Below are positions 17,544 through 25,452 of a stretch of 64,000 nucleotides of DNA, in pieces. Location: the NCBI RefSeq assembly GCF_003990645.1, contig NZ_RYZK01000014.1, positions 1 to 64,000 of the forward strand. The letters run 5' to 3'. Position 1 is the first letter of the stretch. The number at the start of each line of letters is the position of its first letter. Both the position numbers and the translations under genes were made by a program. Under the pieces are notes generated by a model that was given only the letters and a program-made list of their open reading frames with translations, had not been told where the DNA came from and searched no databases. The DNA is from Shimia sediminis (GTDB taxonomy: Bacteria; Pseudomonadota; Alphaproteobacteria; Rhodobacterales; Rhodobacteraceae).

Positions 17544-18476
17544 TTATGATGCCTGTCCTGTGCCGTAGGGCAAGAGCCAGCTCCGGCGCGTGCGCTGAAC
17601 TTCTCGTGTTGTGTGGGTGCCGGGGTCCAAAAGGGTCTGCAAGGACTCCATCGGCAGGGTGTCCGGCGCAAAGAGCAAAGCCCGGTAAAACGCGAACAGG
17701 CCGGGGCGCAGGTAGGTGGACCAGTGGCAGACCCTGTGCAGACCCGGCGCGATTGGAAAGCCGAGGTTGTTCAGCGCGGTGCGCACCCTTGGCTGGTCGA
17801 TCCGCACCGACAGGACGTTGCGCGCCGGGATGCCTTGGCTGATGGGCAGGTCGCCGTGGATCGCAGAGGGCAACGCCAGGGAAAACAACCGGTCATAAAC
17901 CGCATTTTCACGGCTGGTGACGTTGAAGACTTCGCAGGTTCTGCCAGCCGGACCGGCAAGGCAATATTGCGCATGGCTGCGATAGGTCGCGCCGTTCATC
18001 AGAACGATGCGGGCCACATCATAGCGCGCTAGCGGGCGCAGGGCCTCGAGCACGACCTGCGCGCCAAGAGAATGCGCGATCAGGTTGATCGGGCGATTGG
18101 GAGTGATCGCACGGATCGAAGAGATCAGCCGTGCGAGGGCAGTGGCGGCGTCGGTCGCCGCGTTTGTGGCCTGTTGCAAGGTGCCGCGGGCGTGCCAGCC
18201 AAAGGCGATGGCAAGCCCTGGGGCGGCAGAGTGGGGACCAAAACCAAGTTGGCGGGGCCAGCTGACCGCCTTGTTGCAGGCGAATTCGGTGGCGCAGGAA
18301 AAGATATGGCCGTGAGGGCAGTGGATTGGGTCACCCGGCTGAAACCTGTAGCCGTGGACCATGATGACCACAGGTCCGGGGTGGTTCAGTGCCTCATGCA
18401 GCGCCGCGTCCAGGCCACCTTGGGCCGCATGCAGGGCGGGGCCACGGCCAATGGCATTGATTCGTATGAGTGGCAT
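17544..18476 (-). CDS. Alpha/beta hydrolase, possible lipase-like
   Basis: About 310 aa from Met at 18476 (GGGG seven bases upstream; ATG at 18494 is an alternative). The fold is shown by VVIMVHGYRF (oxyanion loop) near 37, the nucleophile elbow NLIAHSLGAQVV near 133 (Ser in HSLG) and an Asp/His-bearing C terminus (RVCHWSTYLRPGLFAFY). It resembles DUF900-type hydrolases. No signal peptide. Substrate unknown. It lies just upstream of the GST gene on the same strand. Confidence 0.65.
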   Translation of the reverse strand: MPLIRINAIGRGPALHAAQGGLDAALHEALNHPGPVVIMVHGYRFQPGDPIHCPHGHIFSCATEFACNKAVSWPRQLGFGPHSAAPGLAIAFGWHARGTLQQATNAATDAATALARLISSIRAITPNRPINLIAHSLGAQVVLEALRPLARYDVARIVLMNGATYRSHAQYCLAGPAGRTCEVFNVTSRENAVYDRLFSLALPSAIHGDLPISQGIPARNVLSVRIDQPRVRTALNNLGFPIAPGLHRVCHWSTYLRPGLFAFYRALLFAPDTLPMESLQTLLDPGTHTTREVQRTRRSWLLPYGTGQAS

Positions 18477-18628
18477 CTGAAAACCCCACAACATCTTGTG
18501 TGCGATATCCCGAATGTTTGCGCATTTATGATGAAACTATGGTTACACCTGCGTGACGGTGTTGACCTGATGCAGTCTCGGGACTAAGGAATGCGCGTGG
18601 CGATTTGTTACCGGATTGCGGGCCACAA

Positions 18629-18764
18629 AAGGTGTTTTTTCAATTCGCCGGAACGGCGAGGTGGGAAAACACGTGCAACAAAAGTGATGTTGTGCGCGCT
18701 TTGCCTTCCACATGCTTGGCATGTGAAATTCAAAACGCCTTGTTAAAGAATTCCGCTAAAGAGG
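18629..18764 (+). promoter_or_regulatory. Candidate SAM-II-like riboswitch in the metZ leader
   Basis: The core GTTAAAGAA (18742-18750) ... CGCTAAAG (18754-18761) matches the conserved 3' part of SAM-II aptamers as I remember them. Just before it AAAACGCCTT (18732-18741) can pair with AAGGTGTTTT (18629-18638) over ten positions with one G-U, a possible P1 stem. The loop between would be unusually long (over 90 nt) and carries its own hairpins. Gene context (methionine synthesis) and a downstream terminator fit. The pseudoknot was not proved. Confidence 0.5.
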
Positions 18765-18776
18765 TCAGGACGAAGG

Positions 18777-18811
18777 AAACCCCTGTTCGCTTGGCCGATC
18801 GGGGGTTTTTT
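18777..18811 (+). terminator. Intrinsic terminator within the metZ leader
   Basis: AAACCCC (18777-18783) pairs with GGGGGTTT (18801-18808) and is followed by a T run to 18811, ending 29 bp before the metZ ATG. A terminator between promoter and gene means regulated attenuation, as for a transcriptional riboswitch. Confidence 0.75.
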
Positions 18812-18840
18812 GTTGGTCCACGCGACCTCAGGAGAATGAT

Positions 18841-20022
18841 ATGAGCGATTGGAAAACGCGCACGAACCTGGTCCATGGCGGCACGCGCCGCTCGCAATAC
18901 AACGAGGTGAGCGAAGCGATCTTCCTCACCCAAGGGTTTGTCTACGACAGCGCCGAACAGGCCGAGGCGCGGTTCATCGAAACCGGCCCGGATGAATTCA
19001 TCTATGCGCGCTATGGCAACCCGACCGTGGCCATGTTCGAAGAGCGGATTGCGCTGCTGGAAGGGGCCGAGGATGCCTTTGCCACGGCCTCGGGCATGGC
19101 GGCTGTCAATGGCGCGCTGATGTCATTGCTAAAGGCGGGCGACCATGTGGTTGCGGCCCGCGCGCTGTTCGGCTCGTGTCTTTACATCCTCGAAGACATT
19201 CTTGCGCGTTTCGGCGTGGAAATCACGCTGGTGGACGGCACCGATCTGGACGCCTGGCGCGCGGCGGTGCGTTCGGACACCAAGGTGGTGTTTTTCGAGT
19301 CCATGTCCAACCCGACCCTCGAGGTGATCGACGTCGCAGCGGTTTCCGAGATCGCGCATTCCGTCGGGGCGACCGTGGTGGTCGATAACGTCTTTTCCAC
19401 GCCGGTGTTTTCGCGCGCCATCGATCAAGGTGCGGATGTGGTGATCTATTCGGCGACCAAGCACATTGACGGGCAGGGGCGGACGCTGGGCGGTGTGATC
19501 CTTGGCTCGAAAGAGTATATCCGCAAGACGCTTGAACCCTACATGAAGCACACCGGCGGCAGCATGTCTCCATTCAATGCCTGGGTCATGCTGAAGGGTC
19601 TGGAAACCATCGACCTGCGGGTGCGGGCTCAGGCCGAGACGGCGCAAAAGCTGGCCGAGGCGCTGCACGGGCATCCCAAGCTGCTGCGCACGATCTATCC
19701 GGGGTTGAAGGGCCACGCGCAGAACGCGCTGGTGCAGACGCAGCTGGGCGGCAAAGGTGGCACGGTTCTGTCGCTGGACATCGACGGCGGCAAGGATGCG
19801 GCGTTCCGGTTCCTCAATGCGCTGAACGTGGCGGTGATTTCCAACAACCTGGGCGATGCGAAATCGATCTGCACCCACCCGGCCACCACGACGCACCAGC
19901 GTCTGCCCGAGGATCAAAAAGTCGAGCTGGGCATCACCCCCGGCCTCGTGCGGTTCTCTGTTGGGCTTGAAGATGCGGATGATCTGATTGCCGACCTTAA
20001 GGCCGCTTTGGATCAGGTCTGA
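18841..20022 (+). CDS. metZ: O-succinylhomoserine sulfhydrylase
   Basis: A 393-aa Cys/Met-metabolism PLP enzyme of fold type I. The PLP lysine is Lys207 in YSATKHIDGQGRTLGG; ETGPDEFIYARYGNPTVAMFEERIALLEGAEDAFATASGM holds the substrate and phosphate contacts. It makes homocysteine from O-succinyl- (or acetyl-) homoserine and sulfide. RBS AGGAG lies seven bases before ATG. The leader seems to carry a SAM-II-like element and a terminator. Confidence 0.93.
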   Translation: MSDWKTRTNLVHGGTRRSQYNEVSEAIFLTQGFVYDSAEQAEARFIETGPDEFIYARYGNPTVAMFEERIALLEGAEDAFATASGMAAVNGALMSLLKAGDHVVAARALFGSCLYILEDILARFGVEITLVDGTDLDAWRAAVRSDTKVVFFESMSNPTLEVIDVAAVSEIAHSVGATVVVDNVFSTPVFSRAIDQGADVVIYSATKHIDGQGRTLGGVILGSKEYIRKTLEPYMKHTGGSMSPFNAWVMLKGLETIDLRVRAQAETAQKLAEALHGHPKLLRTIYPGLKGHAQNALVQTQLGGKGGTVLSLDIDGGKDAAFRFLNALNVAVISNNLGDAKSICTHPATTTHQRLPEDQKVELGITPGLVRFSVGLEDADDLIADLKAALDQV

Positions 20023-20240
20023 ACCAGCGCTTTGCCCGTAAAACCCCTCGCGCTCGGCGTCTGAAAACAGGACGCCGACGCGATCAAAGAACGAGAACAC
20101 GGCGATGATGCGGGCCGTGTCGCCCTCTACATCGGCGACGCGGTGTGGTGTGGTGTGTTTGTCGAAACCTCAGTGCAGCGGGTCGTCAATCAAATGGGGC
20201 GAGTGACGGTGTTGAGCCCAAACACTCGTAGAATGCATCG
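20023..20240 (-). pseudogene. Decayed C-terminal fragment, perhaps of a 2OG-Fe(II) oxygenase
   Basis: On the minus strand, about 20040-20180, the frame reads GFDKHTTPHRVADVEGD then TARIIAVFSFFDRVGVLFSDAEREGFYG, which looks like a natural protein C terminus (HTTPHRV resembles the distal His/Arg motif of 2OG-Fe(II) oxygenases). Directly upstream in the same frame a TGA interrupts RHSPHLIDDPLH-stop-GFDK, as if a Trp codon had mutated. The rest of such a gene is missing and the frame runs into the antisense of metZ without a stop. I see no whole gene here. Confidence 0.35.
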
Positions 20241-20251
20241 TGGCGAAGCTT

Positions 20252-20590
20252 CTATTTACGAACCCGCAACCCGCCTGCTTTCCATCCTTTGATCGTGTAT
20301 CGAGCACTCATGCTCACGAGCGGGACATTCAGATCGGACAAGTCTTGAAGCTTGTTGATGGCTCGATTTTCGTCAAGCTCCAGTGTATGTGCAGCGGCCC
20401 AAAGTTGAACTGACGTGTCGTCATCTTTGAAAAGAGCAAACAAAAGACGATCCGCATTTTCAGCAATCAAATCAGCCAGAACCTTTTGAAGTTCATCGTG
20501 TGAGTGATTTGTCTTCTTGGCATCACCTGAACGAGTGTAATTGCCATGCATTGCAGCCCATTCGCGGTACTTTGCAATATTTGGGTTCAT
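20252..20590 (-). CDS. Small protein, DUF2019-like
   Basis: A 112-aa product. The middle (LLFALFKDDDTSVQLWAAAHTLELDENRAINKLQDL) resembles the helical repeat of DUF2019 proteins, HEAT-like single-domain proteins of unknown role that sometimes occur near polymorphic toxins. Codons look more AT-rich than in flanking genes, as in recently gained DNA. It stands alone between metZ and folE2. ATG at 20590. Confidence 0.5.
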   Translation of the reverse strand: MNPNIAKYREWAAMHGNYTRSGDAKKTNHSHDELQKVLADLIAENADRLLFALFKDDDTSVQLWAAAHTLELDENRAINKLQDLSDLNVPLVSMSARYTIKGWKAGGLRVRK

Positions 20591-20855
20591 AAAGTCTGTC
20601 GCCTTGGCTGAGTTCTCGTAGCAACTAGACTCGCGGAAAAAACTTTATCAAGGTTTGCTTCGTCCCGCACAGCCGCCATTGCCTCCTTACCTGCGATCCG
20701 ACACGGATTCGGATTGCGGCTCTTGTTCCGTAGCGACCAAAGCGGCGATTGTACGGAAATACGGGTCGTTTATGTCGTGTTTCCCTTCGAAATTGGAATT
20801 TCAACCGAGTATGGCTTAGATTAAGTAGTCTCAGGACGTGAGAAGGCTGAAACGC
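20591..20855. other. Intergenic stretch without recognised gene
   Basis: 265 bp between the DUF2019-like gene and folE2. An 80-codon frame on the minus strand overlaps the folE2 start and has Arg-rich composition without motif, so I do not call it. The folE2 promoter must lie here; no Zur-type palindrome was evident. Confidence 0.5.
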
Positions 20856-21956
20856 ATGAATATCCAATCGCCTGATTCCAAGGACGACATGGCACGCCGC
20901 GATGCGGAGGACGCTTTGCGCGTCTTGCGAAACTGGGCTGCCACGGCAACGCCCACGGAAATTGCCGAGCTTGAGCCGGCGATTGCTCGATTGTTGCCGG
21001 ATCAGCCCCTTGCCAACTATCCCGACCTGTCGCGCGAGTACCCCGAAGATTTCAAGGTCACCGAGGCCTATCGCGCCTCATTGCCGGATTTGCAGAACGG
21101 GCCTGCCAGCCTGATCCGGGGCGAAAAGCAGCAGATCCAGCACGTTGGCATTTCGAACTTTCGCCTGCCGATCCGCTATCACACCCGTGACAACGGCGAT
21201 ATCACGCTGGAAACCAGCGTCACCGGGACCGTCAGCCTGGATGCCGAGAAAAAGGGCATCAACATGTCCCGCATCATGCGGTCGTTCTACAAACATGCGG
21301 AAAAGACGTTCAGCTTTGATGTGATGGAGCAGGCGCTGGCGGATTACGTGACCGATCTGGAGTCGGTCGACGCCCGTATCCAGATGCGGTTTTCGTACCC
21401 GATGCGCATTCCGTCGCTGCGATCCGGGTTGGAAGGGTATCAGTATTACGATATCGCCATGGAAAAGGTGCAGATCGCAGGGGAACTGCACAAGGTCATG
21501 CATCTGGACTATGTCTATTCCTCCACCTGCCCCTGTTCACTGGAGTTGAGTGAGCATGCGCGTCAGACGCGCGGGCAACTGGCAACGCCGCATTCGCAGC
21601 GGTCCGTTGCGCGCATCTCGGTTGTCGCGCAGCCCGGGCCACGCCTGTGGTTCGAAGACATGATCGACCTGTGCCGCAAGGCGGTGCCGACGGAAACGCA
21701 GATCATGGTCAAGCGCGAGGACGAACAGGCCTTTGCCGAGCTGAACGCCGCCAATCCGATCTTTGTCGAGGATGCCGCGCGACTGTTCTGTGAACAGCTC
21801 AAAGCTGATCCGCGTATCGGAGACTTTCGCATTATCGCAAGCCATCAGGAAAGCCTGCACAGCCATGATGCGGTGTCGATTCTGACCGACGGGTCGTTCT
21901 TTGCGGCGTCCAGCCTGGATCCCAAGCTGTTCAACACCTTGTTCCACGTCGGCTGA
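20856..21956 (+). CDS. folE2: GTP cyclohydrolase FolE2
   Basis: FolE2 (type IB) opens GTP to dihydroneopterin triphosphate, the first step of folate synthesis, and can use metals other than zinc. The protein (366 aa from the ATG at 20856) has the family features QHVGISNFRLPIRY, KGINMSRIMRSFYKH, VYSSTCPCSLELSEHARQTRGQLATPHSQRS with the metal-binding Cys, and HQESLHSHDAVS. GAAGG precedes this ATG by ten bases; an upstream GTG at 20838 is less likely. Confidence 0.94.
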   Translation: MNIQSPDSKDDMARRDAEDALRVLRNWAATATPTEIAELEPAIARLLPDQPLANYPDLSREYPEDFKVTEAYRASLPDLQNGPASLIRGEKQQIQHVGISNFRLPIRYHTRDNGDITLETSVTGTVSLDAEKKGINMSRIMRSFYKHAEKTFSFDVMEQALADYVTDLESVDARIQMRFSYPMRIPSLRSGLEGYQYYDIAMEKVQIAGELHKVMHLDYVYSSTCPCSLELSEHARQTRGQLATPHSQRSVARISVVAQPGPRLWFEDMIDLCRKAVPTETQIMVKREDEQAFAELNAANPIFVEDAARLFCEQLKADPRIGDFRIIASHQESLHSHDAVSILTDGSFFAASSLDPKLFNTLFHVG

Positions 21957-22148
21957 CGCGGAACCGGCAAAAAAGATAGTATTCTGCCGTGCGTTGGATG
22001 CGTGGTTGCCTTGTGCACCAATCCTGCCGCGCATCGGACTGTCCGTCGAATAGCGTTAGGTAAATTCCCGGTTTCCGCCCAATCAGAGAGCGGCGGTAGC
22101 CGGGTTCAGAACTTGACACCAGACGGTTCAGCCGCCAACCCTTCGCCC

Positions 22149-23597
22149 ATGATTGACCTGCGTCCAGTTGGATATGTGATCGGCCTGTTGGTGGCCATGC
22201 TTGGGCTCGTGATGCTGCTGCCCATGCTGGTCGATATTGTGTCCGGGGACGAGCATTGGTCCGTGTTTCTGGAATGCGCCATCCTGACGTTTTTGACTGG
22301 CGGTTTTGTCGCCCTGTCCTGCCAAACCGCCAAGGGCAAGGGTTTGACCATTCAGCAGACGTTCTTGTTGACCACCGGGGTGTGGTTGACGCTGCCATTG
22401 TTCGGGGCATTGCCGTTTTTGCTGGGTGAGACCGAGGCACGGTTCGTGGATGCGTTCTTTGAGGCCATGTCTGGCCTGACCACAACGGGATCGACAGTGT
22501 TCTCAGGGCTTGAAGAGATGCCCAAGGGATTGTTGTTGTGGCGCGGGTTGCTGCAATGGCTGGGGGGCATTGGTATCATTGTTGTGGCGATGGTGTTCCT
22601 GCCTGAGCTGCGCGTGGGTGGTATGCAGATTTTCCGCTCAGAAGGGTTTGATACCTTCGGGAAAATTCTGCCGCGCGCGACCGAGATTTCCTCGCGGATT
22701 TCGGTTATTTATCTGGCAATGACCATGATGTGTGCACTGGCCTACGTGTTGACCGGAATGAACGGGTTTGACGCGACGGTGCATGCGATGACGACCATCG
22801 CGACCGGTGGTTTTGCCAATTATGACAATTCCTTTGGGGCTTTTGGACCCGGAACCGAATACGTCGCCGTCATCTTTATGCTGTTGGCGGCGTTGCCGTT
22901 TGTGCGGTTTGTCCAACTGACCGCAGGCACGGCAAGACCGCTGTTCCAGGACAGCCAGATCCGCGCCTTTATCCTTACGGCTGTGGGCGTGGTTGGCGTG
23001 ATCTGGGCCTGGCAGTTCTTTGTTGCTGGTGTCCATACCGAAGCCGGTATTCGCAAGGCGATGTTCAACGGCGTTTCGATCCTGACCGGCACCGGCTATG
23101 CCAGCGCGGACTATATGCTGTGGGGCAGTTTTCCGGTTGCCGTCCTGTTTTTCACCGGCCTGATTGGCGGCTGCGCGGGCTCAACCGCGTGTTCGATCAA
23201 GGTGTTCCGCTACCAGCTTTTGTTTGCGTCCATCCGCGCACAGCTGGCCAAGGTGCAGCAACCGCGAGGTGTTTTCACGCCGCGTTATCAGGGGCGCCGG
23301 GTGGACGAAGACGTGTTGAACTCGGTCATGTCTTTCTTTGTGTTTTTTACCGTGACTTTGGGGGTGCTGGCTGTGCTCCTGGGGTTGACCGGGTTGGATT
23401 TCACCACGGCGCTCAGCGGGGCTGCGGCGGCTTTGGCCAATATCGGCCCGGGCCTTGGCGACACCATTGGGCCTGCGGGCAACTTTGCGGCGTTGAACGA
23501 CACCGCCAAATGGCTTCTCAGCGCAGGTATGCTGATTGGCCGCCTCGAACTATTGGCGGTGTACGCCATCCTGACCACGCAATTCTGGAGAGCATGA
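22149..23597 (+). CDS. trkH: Trk-type potassium uptake protein TrkH
   Basis: Using the ATG at 22149 gives 482 aa, the usual TrkH length; the open frame upstream is not coding. Selectivity-filter loops are visible: TTTGSTVF, TIATGGFANYD, GVSILTGTGYAS and ALANIGPGLG. Multiple hydrophobic helices. It moves potassium across the inner membrane with TrkA-type regulators, which are not nearby. The following gene begins one base after its TGA. Confidence 0.94.
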   Translation: MIDLRPVGYVIGLLVAMLGLVMLLPMLVDIVSGDEHWSVFLECAILTFLTGGFVALSCQTAKGKGLTIQQTFLLTTGVWLTLPLFGALPFLLGETEARFVDAFFEAMSGLTTTGSTVFSGLEEMPKGLLLWRGLLQWLGGIGIIVVAMVFLPELRVGGMQIFRSEGFDTFGKILPRATEISSRISVIYLAMTMMCALAYVLTGMNGFDATVHAMTTIATGGFANYDNSFGAFGPGTEYVAVIFMLLAALPFVRFVQLTAGTARPLFQDSQIRAFILTAVGVVGVIWAWQFFVAGVHTEAGIRKAMFNGVSILTGTGYASADYMLWGSFPVAVLFFTGLIGGCAGSTACSIKVFRYQLLFASIRAQLAKVQQPRGVFTPRYQGRRVDEDVLNSVMSFFVFFTVTLGVLAVLLGLTGLDFTTALSGAAAALANIGPGLGDTIGPAGNFAALNDTAKWLLSAGMLIGRLELLAVYAILTTQFWRA

Positions 23598-23598
23598 G

Positions 23599-25221
23599 AT
23601 GACCACCCGTCCTTTGGGCGCGCAGATTTCGCATATGTTGAAATCGCGCGGCGTAGATACGATTTTTGGCATTCCCGGCGTGCATAACGTCGAGATGTAT
23701 CGCGGCATTGAAGAGGCCGGTATTCGTCACGTTCTGGCACGCCACGAGCAGGGCGCAGGCTTTATGGCGGATGGCTATGCGCGCGCGACCGGCAAACCCG
23801 GGGTTGCCTATGTGATCACGGGACCGGGACTGTGCAACATCATGACCCCGATGGGGCAGGCCTATAGCGACAGCGTTTCGGTTCTGGTGTTGTCCTCGTG
23901 TCTGGATGAAGCCGCCGCGCGTCGCGGTCAGTTGCACCAGATGCTGGACCAGGAAGCGGCAGCAGCCACGGTGTGCGACTGGAGTGTCGAGGCCCGCAGC
24001 GCGGAGGCGGCCTATACGCTGGTCGATCGCGCATTGACCGAGTTTCAGACCCAACGCGCGCGCCCCAAACATATCCAGGTGCCTATCGCACTGTTGGGCA
24101 GCGCAGCCGATCCCGCGCCCGCACTGCGTCCCGGAGATCATGCGGTCAGTGGTGGTCAGATGGTGCCTTTTGGGCTGTCGGGGCTGGATGAGGACCTGGC
24201 AAAGTCTCGCAAGCCGCTGTTTATCTTTGGGGGCGGGCTGGCCTCGGGATCTGCTGGCGACACAGGGTTGTCCACAGAAGTCTACGTTCGCGATCTTTTG
24301 CGGCGCTCGGGTGCGGCTGCCTTCACCACCTATGCGGGGTGCGGATTGTTGTCACCCGAGGATCCGTTGAGCTTTGGCTGTTACATCGGGCGTCCGGAAA
24401 GCGCCAAGATTATTGCCGAGTCCGATCTGGTCATTGCCATCGGAACCGAGCTGTCGGAATGCGATCTGTGGCGCAACACGTTGGGGCATGAGGCGACGTT
24501 GGTGCGGGTTGATATCGATCCGGAAGTGCTCGCCGATGAGCATCGGGCGGATATCACGTTCCAGTCTGATGGGGTGCAGTTCGTGGACGCTTTGCTGCAG
24601 AGCCTGCCCGCGGAAACCGCCACGCCGAAATGGGAGACAGACAAGATTGCCGCGGTCAGGGCACGGTTTCGCGCCGAAACGGACGCCGAGCGCCCCGGCA
24701 TCGCGGATATCTGCGATGCGCTGCGGGCGGTGATGCCCGAGGATGCGATGATCTATTCGGATATGACCCAATTCGCCTATGTCGCCAAAGAGGTCTGGGA
24801 CATGCCACATGCCGGCCACTGGCACCACCCCACCGGCTTTGGCACGCTTGGCTATGCCTTGCCTGCCGCCATTGGCGGTGCGGTGGCACGGCCCGGATTG
24901 CCGACGGTCTGTATCGCTGGCGACTATGGGTTCCAGTACACCATTCAAGAGCTTGGCACGGCTGTTGAGCTGGGGCTGCCGATGCCGATCCTGTTGTGGG
25001 ACAATGCCAAGCTGAAAGAGATCGAAGACTGCATGGTCGCCTCTCAGATTGCGCCCAATGCGGTTGTGGCCCACAATCCGGATTTCGGCAAACTGGCCGA
25101 GGCCTATGGCGCGCTGGCCTGCGAGCCGGGTTCGCTGGAGGCGCTGCAAGAGGCGTTGCTGGCGGCGTTCGACGCGGACCGTCCGACGCTCATTCGCATG
25201 ACGCCCGCGCTGAGCGGTTAA
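23599..25221 (+). CDS. ThDP-dependent enzyme, acetolactate synthase-like; possibly 5-guanidino-2-oxopentanoate decarboxylase
   Basis: A 540-aa ThDP enzyme with the three domains of the POX/AHAS family: catalytic Glu in ARHEQGAGFMADGYARATG (about 48-66), central FAD/ADP-like domain, and ThDP motif GDYGFQYTIQELGTAVELGLPMPILLWDN near 436-465. Absence of an IlvH-like partner and the overall look fit the AruI (arginine transaminase pathway) branch, but this rests on memory. It begins one base after trkH stops. Confidence 0.7.
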   Translation: MTTRPLGAQISHMLKSRGVDTIFGIPGVHNVEMYRGIEEAGIRHVLARHEQGAGFMADGYARATGKPGVAYVITGPGLCNIMTPMGQAYSDSVSVLVLSSCLDEAAARRGQLHQMLDQEAAAATVCDWSVEARSAEAAYTLVDRALTEFQTQRARPKHIQVPIALLGSAADPAPALRPGDHAVSGGQMVPFGLSGLDEDLAKSRKPLFIFGGGLASGSAGDTGLSTEVYVRDLLRRSGAAAFTTYAGCGLLSPEDPLSFGCYIGRPESAKIIAESDLVIAIGTELSECDLWRNTLGHEATLVRVDIDPEVLADEHRADITFQSDGVQFVDALLQSLPAETATPKWETDKIAAVRARFRAETDAERPGIADICDALRAVMPEDAMIYSDMTQFAYVAKEVWDMPHAGHWHHPTGFGTLGYALPAAIGGAVARPGLPTVCIAGDYGFQYTIQELGTAVELGLPMPILLWDNAKLKEIEDCMVASQIAPNAVVAHNPDFGKLAEAYGALACEPGSLEALQEALLAAFDADRPTLIRMTPALSG

Positions 25222-25312
25222 CCGGGCCCTAATCGAACGCCCGCCGCCCGCACCCTGTTCGGGCGGCGAACCGTCCTGATGTGCCTGTGGTTAACGGCCA
25301 AAACCCACATCT

Positions 25313-25336
25313 GTATCACGTCGGTATTGCGTCGGT
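25313..25336 (+). repeat. Tandem 11-bp repeat, copy 1 (GTCGGTATTGC units)
   Basis: GTATCAC-GTCGGTATTGC-GTCGGT lies after CCAAAACCCACATCTGT. A related array occurs at 44166-44198 after a similar leader sequence. Both lie just past 3' ends of plus-strand genes and before minus-strand gene ends. Confidence 0.6.
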
Positions 25337-25408
25337 GTTTGACCCGTCGCCGCGGATCGTTAACGGCGCGTACGGTTGAAATCGCTTGGTGTGGCGGCGA
25401 TGCCAGGG

Positions 25409-25436
25409 GTAGGTCGGACAAATTTGTCCGACCTAC
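25409..25436. repeat. 28-bp perfect palindrome, copy 1
   Basis: GTAGGTCGGACAAA followed directly by its reverse complement. The same 28 bp occur at 42875-42902. Here it lies between convergent genes and could terminate both. Confidence 0.8.
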
Positions 25437-25452
25437 GTGTTTCTCATGCGGC

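Noticed and set aside
20625-20867. 80-codon minus-strand frame upstream of folE2
   Set aside because: Arg-rich, no motif, overlaps the folE2 start; likely chance.
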